64,000 nt of DNA from Nocardia gamkensis NBRC 108242 (GTDB taxonomy: Bacteria > Actinomycetota > Actinomycetes > Mycobacteriales > Mycobacteriaceae): NCBI RefSeq assembly GCF_001612985.1, contig NZ_BDBM01000014.1:62001-126000 (forward strand), written 5' to 3'. Shown here piece by piece: positions 31,541 to 40,923 of the stretch (positions are counted from its first letter, which is position 1; each line of letters begins with the position of its first letter). The notes under the pieces are model-generated. The model was given only the letters and a program-made list of their open reading frames with translations. It made no database searches and had not been told where the DNA came from. A program made the translations under genes and the position numbers.

Positions 31541-32251
31541 TCAAAGCCCGAGCGAGCGGACCAGGTCGCGCATTTCGGCGCGGAAAAGCTTTGCCGGGTC
31601 CTGGGATTGCGGGCGCAGATGGCCGTACACCTCGAGCGCGATCGGTCCGTGCATCCGGCCCCACATACGCAGCGCGAGGGCGAGTGCATCGGGAGGCAAC
31701 TCCGGAAAGCCGGAGCGAACATGCGCGACCAGATCCGGGTCGAAGTCCGACCAGGCGCAGTCGTCGGCCGCCTGTGTCGCCGCGGCGTGGGGCCACGCGG
31801 CGGCCGCGAGACCGACCAGGCCGGTGCAGGCCCGCAATTCCGCCGCGGCGGCGGGTCCGCCGGGCGGCGGCCGATAGCCGGCGACCGGATCCCCGTAGAT
31901 GAGCCGGAATTCGGCGGGCCGCTGCACCGCCCACGCGCGCACAGCCTCGGCCCAAGCCATGATGCGCCCGGCCGGATCCTCCACCGCCACGGCATCGCGC
32001 GCCGCTTCGAGCCGGTCGACCAGGGCGGTGTACACGTTCGAGATGAGAGCGGAGATCAGGTCGTCGCGGGTGGCGAAGTAGCCGTAGATCGCGCCCGCCG
32101 TCATGCCCATCTCGCGGGCGATGGCGCGCAACGAGATCGCGTCCGGCCCGCCCTCGGCGAGCAGCCGCATGGCGATCGTCTCGATATCCTCCAGCGTCTG
32201 GGTGCGCAGGCGCTCCCGGCGACTTCTCACGATCTCGGCCACGGTTGACAC
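31541..32251 (-). CDS. TetR family regulator with WHG domain
   Basis: A 236-aa TetR protein. HTH at about 15-65 (TLEDIETIAMRLLAEGGPDA, AREMGMTAGAIYGYFATRDD). The C-terminal part has the WHG/TetR_C_13 signature (LALRMWGRMHGPIALEVYGH). Start GTG at 32251. Divergent from a frameshifted NAD(P)-binding oxidoreductase gene, its probable target, with inverted repeats between them. Confidence 0.88.
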   Translation of the reverse strand: MSTVAEIVRSRRERLRTQTLEDIETIAMRLLAEGGPDAISLRAIAREMGMTAGAIYGYFATRDDLISALISNVYTALVDRLEAARDAVAVEDPAGRIMAWAEAVRAWAVQRPAEFRLIYGDPVAGYRPPPGGPAAAAELRACTGLVGLAAAAWPHAAATQAADDCAWSDFDPDLVAHVRSGFPELPPDALALALRMWGRMHGPIALEVYGHLRPQSQDPAKLFRAEMRDLVRSLGL

Positions 32252-32252
32252 C

Positions 32253-32301
32253 CTACAGCGTTCGGCTACTATCTGCCGTATCTAAACTGAACGGCGTGTA
32301 G
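32253..32301. promoter_or_regulatory. Inverted repeat in the TetR/oxidoreductase promoter
   Basis: CTACAGCGTTC (32253-32263) and GAACGGCGTGTAG (32289-32301) form an imperfect inverted repeat around the divergent promoter. Plausible operator for the WHG-type TetR protein; spacing between half-sites is long, so looping or two sites would be needed. Confidence 0.4.
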
Positions 32302-32327
32302 TAAATGAACAACGTTGAGGAGTGCTC

Positions 32328-33004
32328 GTGGATATCGGGGTTTTCGGGGCTACCGGCGTCATCGGTTCCCGCGTCGTCACCGAGGCAGTGCGGCGGGGCA
32401 TCGGGTCAGCGCCTTCACGCGCGACGCGGCGCGCTTCCCGGCCCGGCGCGGGGAGGAGACGTGGGCGGTGGCCGATTGGCTGGACGCGGGCAGCATCGCG
32501 GATGCCATCGCCGGCCTCGACGTAGTTGTGAGCGCGGTGAACGCCGGGCGCGGCATCGCCGACACCATTGCCTCGGCCGACAACTTCGTGGTGGGCGCGC
32601 GGGCGATGGTCGCCGCGCTGGACCGGCAACCGCGCGTCCGGCTGATCGCCGTGGGCGGGGCGGGCAGCTTGGAGGTCACGCCGGGCACGCAATTGCTGGA
32701 CACCGGTGCGCAATTCACCCGCACCCTCACCGAGGTCCTCGACGTCCCCGCGGAGTACGCCCAGGTGGTACGCGCGCTACGCGACGCCTTGAACATCTAC
32801 CGGCTGTCCAACCGCAATTGGACCTACCTGAGCCCCTCCTCGGGGCGGATCAATCCCGGTGAGCGCACCGGCCGCTTCCGGATCGGCGGCGATCAGCTCT
32901 TGGTCGGAGGCCCCGACATCTCCGCCGAAGACGTGGCCGTCGCGATCCTCGACGAAGCCGAACTGCCGCGTTTCGTGCAGCGCCGCTTCACCGTCGGCTA
33001 CTGA
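32328..33004 (+). pseudogene. NmrA-like NAD(P)-binding oxidoreductase, single frameshift
   Basis: The start is good: GTG at 32328 five bases after GAGGAG, and the N-terminus has the Rossmann motif DIGVFGATGVIGSRVVTEAV. After VRRG (near 32399) the frame changes. The rest (RVSAFTRDAARFPARRGEE, DVVVSAVNAGRGIADTI, RLIAVGGAGSLEVTPGT, ending FVQRRFTVGY) continues one frame over to the stop at 33004. One extra base at about 32399 would give a normal protein of about 225 aa. This is either a real single-base deletion or a sequencing error; the rest of the coding sequence is well kept, so any loss is recent. Confidence 0.82.
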
Positions 33005-33116
33005 GCGGACGGTTCCTACGCCGTTTCTGTCGGACCCCTGCGGCACAATAAACAGTGTCGGACGTCGATCTGGTTGCCACGCAATGTAATCCGCAACCCG
33101 AGAGATAGGGGCCCCC

Positions 33117-33656
33117 ATGCCCGACGTCCAAGCTTCGACGCCCGACCCACGCGCCGTGGACCACGAGGAACTCGTGGCATTCGCGGCCGAGATCGAGCGG
33201 CACCGGTCTCTGCTGCGCCACGCCGCGGAGGATTATCGGTGGCGCGTGGCCCAGCGGATCGAGCACTTGGACCCGTCGGACCAAGAGCCGTTCCTGCGGC
33301 AGGCGGAGCAATTCGTCGAGTCGCTGATGATCGACCCTACCCGGCACAGCACGCTGGATCTGGATGCCTACCGAGCCATCCGCGACGGCGTACCCGTGCG
33401 ATTCGACGCCGAACGCCGGGCCTACGTGTTGCGTCGTCCGGAGCGGGATCCGCTGGTGATCCGCCCCGGATTGCCGGAGCATCGGCTGGGCGTCATCGCC
33501 CGGCTGGCCTCGCTCGGGTTGCGGCTGGAGCAAATTCAAGTCGTCGCGCTCACCACCGCGCAGATGGTCGCGCCACATGAGGCGGCGCGGCGGCCCGCCC
33601 ACGCGCCACAAGTCAAACGCGGCACCACGAAACCTTCGCGCCGCGAAAACGTCTGA
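33117..33656 (+). CDS. Conserved-looking hypothetical protein (179 aa)
   Basis: Not recognised. Soluble and mixed charge, with a probable helical pair at residues 17-75 (EELVAFAAEIERHRSLLRHA, QRIEHLDPSDQEPFLRQAEQ). A middle part follows (FDAERRAYVLRRPERDPLVI), then a basic C-terminus (HAPQVKRGTTKPSRRENV). No metal or nucleotide motif. ATG at 33117 follows GAGAGATAGGGG. Ends 16 bp before a large terminator hairpin shared with rpsA. Confidence 0.6.
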   Translation: MPDVQASTPDPRAVDHEELVAFAAEIERHRSLLRHAAEDYRWRVAQRIEHLDPSDQEPFLRQAEQFVESLMIDPTRHSTLDLDAYRAIRDGVPVRFDAERRAYVLRRPERDPLVIRPGLPEHRLGVIARLASLGLRLEQIQVVALTTAQMVAPHEAARRPAHAPQVKRGTTKPSRRENV

Positions 33657-33671
33657 GGGCGTCAGCGAAAA

Positions 33672-33710
33672 CGCCTGTGCCCCAACCGGATTCCGGTTGG
33701 GGCACAGGCG
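33672..33710. terminator. Bidirectional terminator between the hypothetical gene and rpsA
   Basis: A perfect 19-bp inverted repeat (33672-33690 with 33692-33710) with a 1-nt centre; arms read CGCCTGTGCCCCAACCGGA. The U-tract is weak on both sides. It stands 16 bp before the rpsA stop on the opposite strand. Confidence 0.75.
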
Positions 33711-33726
33711 TTCGGACTATTGCCTA

Positions 33727-35193
33727 TCAGGCGTTGCCGGACAGCTTCTCACGCAGAGCCGCCAGCTGGGCGTCGCTCGCCAGCGAACCACCGGCGGACT
33801 CGGCCTGGCGCTCGGAGGACTGCGAACCGCTCTCGGAGGAGTAGTTCGACGCGCCGCCGCCGTTCGCGGCCTCGGCCGCGGCGTCGGCCGCCATCTTCTC
33901 CATCTGCGCGGTGTGCATCTTGTGGCGACGCTCCGCCTCGGCGTAGCGGCCTTCCCACTCTTCGCGCTGCTTGTCGAAGCCCTCGAGCCACTCGTTGGTG
34001 TCGGGATCGAAGCCCTCGGGGAAGATGTAGTTGCCCTGCTCGTCGTAGCTGTCGGCCATGCCGTACTTCGACGGGTCGAACTCGGCGTGGTAGTCCTCGT
34101 TGGCCTGCTTGAGGCTCAGCGAGATCCGGCGACGCTCCAGGTCGATGTCGATGACCTTGACCATCGCGTCGTCGCCGACCGCCACGACCTGGTCCGGCAC
34201 CTCGACGTGGCGCTCGGCCAGCTCGGAGATGTGCACCAGGCCCTCGATGCCCTCCTCGACGCGGACGAACGCGCCGAACGGAACGAGCTTGGTGACCTTG
34301 CCCGGCACGATCTGGCCGATCGCGTGGGTGCGGGCGAACTGACGCCACGGGTCTTCCTGGGTCGCCTTGAGCGACAGCGAGACACGCTCGCGGTCCAGAT
34401 CGACGTCGAGAACCTCGACGGTGACCTCGTTGCCGACCTCGACGACCTCGGACGGGTGGTCGATGTGCTTCCAGGACAGCTCGGAGACGTGCACCAGACC
34501 GTCCACGCCGCCCAGGTCGACGAAGGCGCCGAAGTTGACGATCGAGGAGACCACACCCTTGCGGACCTGGCCCTTCTGCAGCTGGTGCAGGAACTCGCTG
34601 CGGACCTCGGACTGGGTCTGCTCCAGCCAGGCGCGGCGGGACAGCACGACGTTGTTGCGGTTCTTGTCCAGCTCGATGATCTTGGCCTCGATCTCCTTGC
34701 CGACGTACGGCTGGAGATCGCGGACCCGGCGCATCTCGACCAGCGACGCGGGCAGGAATCCGCGCAGGCCGATGTCGAGGATCAGGCCGCCCTTGACGAC
34801 CTCGATGACGGTGCCCTTGACGGCCTCGTCCTTCTCCTTGAGCTCCTCGATGGTGCCCCACGCACGCTCGTACTGCGCCCGCTTCTTCGACAGGATCAGG
34901 CGGCCTTCCTTGTCCTCCTTCGTGAGAACAAGGGCCTCGACCTCATCACCCACGGAAACGACCTCATTGGGGTCGACATCGTGCTTGATGGAGAGTTCGC
35001 GAGAGGGGATGACGCCTTCGGTCTTGTAACCGATGTCGAGCAGGACCTCGTCGCGATCGACCTTGACGATGGTTCCTTCGACGATGTCGCCGTCGTTGAA
35101 GTACTTGATCGTGGCGTCGATGGCGGCGAGGAAATCCTCGGCGGAGCCGATGTCGTTGACGGCTACCTGCGGCGAGGTGACGGTGGTGGGCAT
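33727..35193 (-). CDS. rpsA: 30S ribosomal protein S1
   Basis: S1 (488 aa) helps mRNA bind the 30S subunit. Four S1 RNA-binding domains follow each other (about residues 37-105, 122-188, 208-277, 294-363), marked by DGDIVEGTIVKVDRDEVLLD, IVNFGAFVDLGGVDGLVHVS and LVPFGAFVRVEEGIEGLVHI. The C-terminal 115 residues are acidic and Ser/Ala-rich with low complexity, as in actinobacterial S1. ATG at 35193 (MPTTVTSPQ); an upstream in-frame ATG at 35235 looks spurious. Confidence 0.97.
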   Translation of the reverse strand: MPTTVTSPQVAVNDIGSAEDFLAAIDATIKYFNDGDIVEGTIVKVDRDEVLLDIGYKTEGVIPSRELSIKHDVDPNEVVSVGDEVEALVLTKEDKEGRLILSKKRAQYERAWGTIEELKEKDEAVKGTVIEVVKGGLILDIGLRGFLPASLVEMRRVRDLQPYVGKEIEAKIIELDKNRNNVVLSRRAWLEQTQSEVRSEFLHQLQKGQVRKGVVSSIVNFGAFVDLGGVDGLVHVSELSWKHIDHPSEVVEVGNEVTVEVLDVDLDRERVSLSLKATQEDPWRQFARTHAIGQIVPGKVTKLVPFGAFVRVEEGIEGLVHISELAERHVEVPDQVVAVGDDAMVKVIDIDLERRRISLSLKQANEDYHAEFDPSKYGMADSYDEQGNYIFPEGFDPDTNEWLEGFDKQREEWEGRYAEAERRHKMHTAQMEKMAADAAAEAANGGGASNYSSESGSQSSERQAESAGGSLASDAQLAALREKLSGNA

Positions 35194-35433
35194 ATGTCGG
35201 TTTGCTCCGGACGGATTGTGGTCGGTTGCGGACATTGGAACTTTCGGTACGCTGCGATCTCACCGCGAGGTGTGAAGACGGACACTTAGGAACGTACCGC
35301 ACGTGACGCGCGTGAAACTCAGCACGGGTTGAACTTCGGTACGGTTGTACGGAAGACACTCGCGCGTTCAGCGTACGCGACCTCGGTCCGGGCGGGCAAA
35401 CCGTCGGGTCGCCACGCCGATAGTCTGATCGGC

Positions 35434-36285
35434 GTGTCGGAAGATCGCCATGCGCAAGCAAACGCACTGCTCGGAACGACGGGCATCGCGCGGACCCGGA
35501 TCGGATCGGCGGCCAGCAAGCTGGCCAGCCGGCGGTGGTGGGACGCCGACGCCGCCCAATACCACGAGACGCACGCGGAGTTCCTCGGCGTGGACTCCCC
35601 CGGCGGCGAGTTCGTGTGGTGCCCGGAGGGCCTGCACGAGGGCGACATGCGATTCCTCGGCGACGTCACCGGCAAGCTGGTGCTGGAGATCGGCTGCGGC
35701 TCGGCCCCGTGCGCTCGCTGGCTGGCCGGGCAGGGCGCGCGGCCGGTCGGGCTCGATCTGTCGCGCGGCATGCTGGAGCGGGGCTTGGCGGTGATGGCGC
35801 GCGGCGGCCCTCGGGTGCCGCTGGTGCAGGCGGACGCCGAGGCTCTTCCGTTCGCGGACGCGTCGTTCGATCTGGCCTGCTCGGCGTTCGGCGCCGTGCC
35901 GTTCGTCGCCGACTCCGCGCTGGTGATGCGGGAAGTCGGGCGGGTGCTGCGGCCGGGCGGGCGCTGGGTCTTCTCGGTGAACCACCCGATGCGCTGGATC
36001 TTCCCGGACGATCCCGGGCCGGCGGGCCTGACCGCCACTATCCCGTACTTCGACCGCACCCCTTACGTGGAGGTCGACGGCGACGACGTGCCCACCTACG
36101 TCGAGCACCACCGGACGATCGGCGACCGGGTCCGGGAGATCGTCGCCGCGGGACTGATGGTGGAGGACATCGTCGAGCCGGAATGGCCGGAATGGCTCGA
36201 CCGGGAATGGGGACAGTGGAGCCCGCTGCGCGGCGAACTGTTCCCCGGCACGGCGATCTTCGTCACGAGGAAGCCCGGACGGTGA
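35434..36285 (+). CDS. Class I SAM-dependent methyltransferase
   Basis: A 283-aa methyltransferase of the Methyltransf_11 type. SAM motif I is KLVLEIGCGSAPCARWLAGQ near residue 83, followed by PVGLDLSRGMLERG, VPLVQADAEALPFADASFDL and EVGRVLRPGGRWVFSVNHPM. Substrate unknown. I chose GTG at 35434 (VSEDRHAQAN): TAGTCT at 35421-35426 ends 7 bp before it, so it is probably leaderless. The 3' end overlaps the convergent gene by 23 bp. Confidence 0.9.
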   Translation: MSEDRHAQANALLGTTGIARTRIGSAASKLASRRWWDADAAQYHETHAEFLGVDSPGGEFVWCPEGLHEGDMRFLGDVTGKLVLEIGCGSAPCARWLAGQGARPVGLDLSRGMLERGLAVMARGGPRVPLVQADAEALPFADASFDLACSAFGAVPFVADSALVMREVGRVLRPGGRWVFSVNHPMRWIFPDDPGPAGLTATIPYFDRTPYVEVDGDDVPTYVEHHRTIGDRVREIVAAGLMVEDIVEPEWPEWLDREWGQWSPLRGELFPGTAIFVTRKPGR

Positions 36286-36571
36286 GGCGGCGGTCGTCGA
36301 CCAGTTCGAGAATGGAGACCTCGTGGCTGACCAGTAGTATCTGCGTCGCCGGCAGGTCGATGAGCTTGCGCAATCCGTCCCGGAAGGCTTCGGCCTCCGC
36401 CACGGTGCCGAAGTCCAGCTCGACCAGCACCCGGTTGGGGTTGTGCGTGAATCGCGCCACGCGGCAGTTGCGGGCTCCCGCCTCCGCGAAGTACTGCTCG
36501 AGACCGTCGAACGCAGGCTTCCACGTGTCGTAGTCGCGCACGGTGTCGTCGATGTGCACAATCGTGGTCAT
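36263..36571 (-). CDS. Hypothetical protein, ferredoxin-like (dimeric alpha/beta barrel-type)
   Basis: A 102-aa protein: MTTIVHIDDTVRDYDTWKPA, FDGLEQYFAEAGARNCRVAR, VLVELDFGTVAEAEAFRDGL. The beta-alpha-beta-beta pattern with a YDTWK start resembles cyclase/ABM-like small proteins, but I cannot name a function. Two adjacent ATG codons (36574, 36571) follow AAAGGGG; the second has better spacing. Its 3' end overlaps the end of the methyltransferase gene on the other strand. Confidence 0.65.
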   Translation of the reverse strand: MTTIVHIDDTVRDYDTWKPAFDGLEQYFAEAGARNCRVARFTHNPNRVLVELDFGTVAEAEAFRDGLRKLIDLPATQILLVSHEVSILELVDDRRLTVRASS

Positions 36572-36688
36572 CATTGCCCCTTTCGGTGATTGCCCCTTCC
36601 GGCGCGGACAGCAGGACAGTCGCTGACACCTAGCCAGTCTTCGCGCCATGGGGCCGGGGCACCATCTCTGATCGGTATCGAGGTCGTG

Positions 36689-36847
36689 TCACTGCGACTT
36701 CGGTTTGCGCCCGGCCTGCTCCAGCGCGAGACGCAGCGCGTACTCGATCTGGGCGTTGATACTGCGCAGGTCGTCGGCCGCCCACTTCGCGATGGCGTCG
36801 TGGACGGCCGGGTCCAGGCGTAGCAGCAGCTTCTTGCGCTCAGCCAT
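36689..36847 (-). CDS. Small ribbon-helix-helix-type protein paired with the SPFH gene
   Basis: A 52-aa ORF beginning [20 protein letters not shown] and continuing [20 protein letters not shown]. The pattern of a short basic beta strand followed by two helices is that of Arc/CopG-like DNA-binding proteins. It starts 12 bp after the stop of the SPFH gene on the same strand, so the two form an operon. The palindrome upstream of the SPFH gene is the obvious candidate for its binding site (inference). This type of SPFH plus RHH pairing recurs in actinobacteria as far as I recall. Confidence 0.75.
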   Translation of the reverse strand: MAERKKLLLRLDPAVHDAIAKWAADDLRSINAQIEYALRLALEQAGRKPKSQ

Positions 36848-36859
36848 GGGCCGCCCGCC

Positions 36860-37744
36860 TCACGAGTACAGCGAACCGGCGTTGACGACGGGCTGGGTGG
36901 CGCGATCACCGCACAGCACGACGAGCAGGTTCGACACCATCGCCGCCTTGCGTTCCTCGTCCAGTTCCACCACGCCCTGCTGGGCGAGCCGCTCCAGCGC
37001 CAGGCCGACCATGCCGACGGCGCCCTCGACGATCCGGGTCCGCGCGGCGACCACCTGGGCGGCCTGCTGGCGCACCAGCATGGCCTGGGCGATCTCAGGC
37101 GCGTAGGCGAGGTGGGTGATCCGCGCCTCCAGGACTTCGATACCCGCCATCTCGGTGCGATCACGCAGTTCGACGGTCAACTCCTCGGCCACTTCGGCGC
37201 CGTCACGCAGGCTGGTGCGGTCCGCTTCGTGCGCGTCGTAGGGATGCGTCGTGGCGAGGTGCCGGACGGCCGCCTCGGACTGGGTCTCGACGTACTCCTC
37301 GTAGTCGTCGACGGCGAAGGCGGCCTTGAAGCTGTCCACCACCCGGTAGACGACCACCGCGGCGATCTCCACCGGGTTGCCGTCGGCGTCGTTGACCTTG
37401 AGCTTCTGGGTCTCGAAGTTCCGCACGCGCAGCGAGATGCTCTTGCGATCGGTCAGCGGGAGCACCGAGAAGAAGCCCGGCTCGCTCACCGAGCCGATGT
37501 AGCGGCCGAAGAATTGCACCACTTTGGCCTCGTTCGGGTTCACCACGGTCAAGCCGGTCGCCGCCAGCAGCAAGACGACGACCACGACGATCGCCGCCAC
37601 CGCGCCGACCACGGCGACGGCGTTGTCGTGCCGGGCGCCCACGACGAAGCCGAGCACCGCGGCGCCGCCGAACAAGAGGGTGAGCGCGAACCACCCCAGC
37701 AGCACCAGGAAACCGTTGACGTGGAACGCGGATCGAAACTGCAT
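36860..37744 (-). CDS. SPFH (band 7/slipin-like) membrane protein
   Basis: A 294-aa protein with two N-terminal membrane helices (about residues 10-36 and 42-65). An SPFH domain follows ([60 protein letters not shown]), then a helical region ([20 protein letters not shown]). SPFH proteins scaffold membrane microdomains and regulate membrane proteases. ATG at 37744 has GGAGG at good spacing. Followed by the RHH gene. Confidence 0.9.
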   Translation of the reverse strand: MQFRSAFHVNGFLVLLGWFALTLLFGGAAVLGFVVGARHDNAVAVVGAVAAIVVVVVLLLAATGLTVVNPNEAKVVQFFGRYIGSVSEPGFFSVLPLTDRKSISLRVRNFETQKLKVNDADGNPVEIAAVVVYRVVDSFKAAFAVDDYEEYVETQSEAAVRHLATTHPYDAHEADRTSLRDGAEVAEELTVELRDRTEMAGIEVLEARITHLAYAPEIAQAMLVRQQAAQVVAARTRIVEGAVGMVGLALERLAQQGVVELDEERKAAMVSNLLVVLCGDRATQPVVNAGSLYS

Positions 37745-37756
37745 GACATCCTCCGA

Positions 37757-37774
37757 ATATCAAAGTGATATCAC
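37757..37774. promoter_or_regulatory. Palindromic operator upstream of the SPFH-RHH operon
   Basis: Two overlapping palindromes: ATATCA-AAG-TGATAT (37757-37771) and GTGATATCAC (37765-37774), 13-30 bp before the SPFH start. Because the operon encodes a small RHH-type protein, autoregulation at this site is likely. Confidence 0.55.
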
Positions 37775-37822
37775 GAAGATAGCATGACGCCGCCGCGCCA
37801 CACCAGGCGCGGCGGCGGGAGA

Positions 37823-39157
37823 TCACCCGGCGTTCGGCCGGATGTTGCGGTTGAAGCGGAACAGGTTGCGTGGATCGTGCCGGGCCTTGAGCGCGGTCAG
37901 CCGGGCGTAGGTGCCCGGCCGATAACCCGCGCGGGTCTGCGCCTCGTCCGCGTCGGCGCCCGCGCCGTAGAGAAAATTGAGGCTGTGGCCCAGCGTCCAC
38001 GGCGTCAGCGCGGCACGGATGCCGGCTCGGGCCGCGGCGCCCTCCGGGCCGGTGATGATCCGCACGATGTAGGCGGCGTCGCGATGGTCCACCGCGATTC
38101 CGGCGTCGCTCGCACGAGCCAGCGCGCCACCGAGGTGACGGACGTCGACAACCGCTCCGGCGCCGGATTCCGGCCCCGCGACCTCGAGCAACGCCGCGGC
38201 CGTCTCCTCGGTGAACTCGCCGAGCAGTGCGTTGGTGGCGGCGTAGGCATGCGGATGGTCGGGGTCGCTGTGAATGGTGTGCGACTCGGTGTACGGCATC
38301 GCGCGCAGGTCGTCCCGCAGTCGTTCCCCGACCGCCCGCAGCGGTGCGACCAGACGTTCGCCTTCCTCGGCGAGACCGCTGTACGCGATGCGGATCGAGG
38401 CGACGTACCGCCCGCGCATCGGTGCGGGTACCTGCGGGATGTCCGGGAAGGCGAGCATGCTCACCGTCGAGGTCAGTTCTTCCGGCACGGTCGCGGTCCA
38501 GCGCCGCCACGCCTCCAGCGCCCGCTCGACCAGTGGCGTGTCGAACACGAGCTGTCCGCCGTACACCGTCGTGACCGGGACCAGCCCGACCTCCAGCGCC
38601 GTCACCACGCCGAAGTTGCCTCCGCTGCCGAGGACGGCGCCGAACAGCTCGTCGTCCGGTGTCAGCGTGCGCACCCGGCCGTCGGCGGTGACCAGCTCGA
38701 TCGTCCGCACGTGCTCGGCGGCGTACCCGAACTGCCGCGCGAGCAGCCCGACTCCCCCGCCGAGCAGGTAGCCCACCACACCTACCGACGGCGACGAACC
38801 GTTCAACGGCGCGAGCCCGTGCTCGGCCGCGGCCTCGACCAGCGCGCCCGCGCGCACCCCCGCGCCGACCTGCGCGGTCCGGCGGGCCGGATCGATCCGG
38901 ATGCCGGTCATCCGCCGCGTGCTGATCAGCACGCCGCCGTCCGTGGCGACGGACAGGCCGTGGCCGGTGGCCTGCACGGCGATCGGCAGCTCGCGGCGCG
39001 CGGCGTACTCCACGGCGGCGCGCACGTCCTCGGCGTGCACGGCGCCGACGATCAACCCCGGCCGGTGCGTGTAGGCGGTCTGGAACCCGGCGATCTCCGC
39101 GTCATAGCCCTCGTCGCCCGGACGGAAGACCCGGCCGGTGAAGATGTTGTTTCCCAT
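37823..39157 (-). CDS. FAD-binding (PCMH/BBE) oxidoreductase
   Basis: A 444-aa berberine-bridge-type flavoprotein oxidase or dehydrogenase. PCMH FAD-binding domain at about 30-200, with ATGHGLSVATDGGVLISTRR (the His in GHG is the usual 8-alpha-histidyl flavin site) and SVGVVGYLLGGGVGLLARQF. The C-terminal BBE motif is near NLFRFNRNIRPN. No Cys for a second flavin link is seen at the usual place. Substrate unknown; sugars, alkaloids or antibiotics are family precedents. Divergent from a LysR regulator. Confidence 0.88.
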   Translation of the reverse strand: MGNNIFTGRVFRPGDEGYDAEIAGFQTAYTHRPGLIVGAVHAEDVRAAVEYAARRELPIAVQATGHGLSVATDGGVLISTRRMTGIRIDPARRTAQVGAGVRAGALVEAAAEHGLAPLNGSSPSVGVVGYLLGGGVGLLARQFGYAAEHVRTIELVTADGRVRTLTPDDELFGAVLGSGGNFGVVTALEVGLVPVTTVYGGQLVFDTPLVERALEAWRRWTATVPEELTSTVSMLAFPDIPQVPAPMRGRYVASIRIAYSGLAEEGERLVAPLRAVGERLRDDLRAMPYTESHTIHSDPDHPHAYAATNALLGEFTEETAAALLEVAGPESGAGAVVDVRHLGGALARASDAGIAVDHRDAAYIVRIITGPEGAAARAGIRAALTPWTLGHSLNFLYGAGADADEAQTRAGYRPGTYARLTALKARHDPRNLFRFNRNIRPNAG

Positions 39158-39214
39158 GACTTCGACCCTGCTGCACGAGCAGGAAGAAGTAAAACAGATA
39201 GTTCTTCTTGTTCC

Positions 39215-39220
39215 TATAAT
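39215..39220 (+). promoter_or_regulatory. Consensus -10 element of the LysR gene
   Basis: TATAAT, a perfect -10, ends 8 bp before the ATG at 39229. It predicts a leaderless or nearly leaderless mRNA. An imperfect inverted repeat (GGAAGAAG near 39182 with CTTCTTGTTCC near 39204) covers the divergent promoter and may be the LysR site. Confidence 0.6.
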
Positions 39221-39228
39221 GGTTGCTT

Positions 39229-40128
39229 ATGGAATTGCGGCAGCTGCGTTACTTCGTCACGGTCGTCCAGGAGGCGAGCTTCACTCGCGCGGCGGCTCGG
39301 CTGCACCTGGCCCAGCCGGGGCTCAGCGCGCAGATCCGGCAATTGGAGCGCGAACTCGGCCACCCACTGCTGGACCGTGGCGGGCGCACGGTCACTCCGA
39401 CCGAGGTCGGCGCCGCCGTCCTGCCGCACGCGCGGGCGGCGCTGGCCGCCACCGAGCGGATCACCCACACGACGGAGGAGTTCACCGGCTTGCTGCGGGG
39501 TCAGGTCCGGGTCGGGCTGATCTCCGGGGCGGCGGTCGAGGAATTCGACGTCGCCGCCGTGCTCGCCGATTTCCACCACGACCACCCGCAGATCGGTATC
39601 AGCCTGACCGAGGACACCTCCGAGCGGATGCTCGCCGCGCTCGGCCGCGGTGAGCTGGATATGGCCCTGGTCGGGATGACCGGCGCGGAACTCGACCCGG
39701 CCATCGGCATCGAAGTGGTGCTGGAGACGGCGGTGGTGGCCGCGGTGGCCGCGGCGGATCCCGGCTACGGCGACGAGGTCGCGCTCACCGGGCTGCGGGA
39801 TCGCCCGCTGATCTGCCTCACGCCGGGCACCGGCATTCGCGGCGTCTTCGAGCGAGCTTGCGCGGCGGCCGGATTCGAGCCCGGCATCGCCTACGAGGCT
39901 GCGGCGCCCGCCCTGCTGCTGCGCCTCGCCGCACGCGGTCTCGGCGTCGCCGTCGTACCCGAACTCACCCCCGAGGAGGCCGCGGCTTTCGGGCTGCGGA
40001 CCGTCCGCATCGTCGAGCCGGAACTGCGCGGGCGCCTGGCGCTGGCCTGGCGCACCGACCGTCCCGCGAGCCCGGCGGCCAAAGTCCTGCTCGGGCAGCT
40101 GCGCATCGCCCTGCGCGCCGACGCGTGA
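39229..40128 (+). CDS. LysR family transcriptional regulator
   Basis: A 299-aa LysR regulator. N-terminal wHTH: MELRQLRYFVTVVQEASFTR, AARLHLAQPGLSAQIRQLER. The C-terminal part is a periplasmic-binding-protein-like effector domain (LRGQVRVGLISGAAVEEFDV onward). ATG at 39229 taken from the conserved MELRQL start. Divergent from the FAD oxidoreductase, its likely target. Confidence 0.93.
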   Translation: MELRQLRYFVTVVQEASFTRAAARLHLAQPGLSAQIRQLERELGHPLLDRGGRTVTPTEVGAAVLPHARAALAATERITHTTEEFTGLLRGQVRVGLISGAAVEEFDVAAVLADFHHDHPQIGISLTEDTSERMLAALGRGELDMALVGMTGAELDPAIGIEVVLETAVVAAVAAADPGYGDEVALTGLRDRPLICLTPGTGIRGVFERACAAAGFEPGIAYEAAAPALLLRLAARGLGVAVVPELTPEEAAAFGLRTVRIVEPELRGRLALAWRTDRPASPAAKVLLGQLRIALRADA

Positions 40129-40134
40129 GTCGGC

Positions 40135-40923
40135 TCAGAGCAGGCGCGAAAGGAACGCCTTGGTGCGCTCGTGCCGCGGATCGGCCAGCAGTTCCCTGGG
40201 CGCTCCCGCCTCCACGACCACCCCGCCGTCCATGAAGACCAGCTGATCGGCGACCTCCCGCGCGAAGCCCATCTCGTGGGTCACCACGACCATCGTCATG
40301 CCCGAGCGAGCGAGTTCCCGCATGACCGTGAGGACCTCCCCGACCAGCTCCGGATCCAGCGCGGAGGTCGGCTCGTCGAACAGCATGAGCTTGGGGTCCA
40401 TGGCCAGCGCACGGGCGATCGCCACGCGCTGCTGCTGACCGCCGGACAGCTGCGCCGGGTAGGCGTTCGCCTTGTCCGCCAGGCCGACCCGGTCCAGCAG
40501 TTCCCTCGCCCTGGTCACCGCGTCCGCCTTGCGCAGCTTCTTCACCTGGGTGGGCGCCTCGATGACGTTCTCCAGCGCGGTCCGGTGCGGGAACAGGTTG
40601 AAGTGCTGGAACACCATGCCGATCTCGCGGCGCTGCTTGGCCGCGTCGCGCGGGTGCATCTCGTAGAGCCTGCCGTTCTTCTCCCGGTAGCCCACGATCT
40701 CGCCGTCGACGTAGAGCCGGCCCGCGTTCACCTGTTCCAGGTGATTGATGCAGCGCAGGAAGGTGGACTTGCCCGAGCCGGACGGACCGATCAGGCACAT
40801 CACCTCGCCGCGCCCCACTTCGAGGGAAACGCCCTTGAGTACCTGGAGCGCGCCGAAGTTCTTGCAGACCCGGTCCGCGACGATCATCGCGGGGGCGGTG
40901 GCCTTCTCGACATCCACGCTCAT
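40135..40923 (-). CDS. Polar amino acid ABC transporter ATP-binding protein (GlnQ-like)
   Basis: A 262-aa ABC ATPase. Walker [15 protein letters not shown]-loop [17 protein letters not shown], signature [15 protein letters not shown], Walker [15 protein letters not shown]. The family is the PAAT (polar amino acid) importer. Its ATG overlaps the permease stop (ATGA), so it is the last gene of the SBP-permease-ATPase operon. Confidence 0.95.
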   Translation of the reverse strand: MSVDVEKATAPAMIVADRVCKNFGALQVLKGVSLEVGRGEVMCLIGPSGSGKSTFLRCINHLEQVNAGRLYVDGEIVGYREKNGRLYEMHPRDAAKQRREIGMVFQHFNLFPHRTALENVIEAPTQVKKLRKADAVTRARELLDRVGLADKANAYPAQLSGGQQQRVAIARALAMDPKLMLFDEPTSALDPELVGEVLTVMRELARSGMTMVVVTHEMGFAREVADQLVFMDGGVVVEAGAPRELLADPRHERTKAFLSRLL

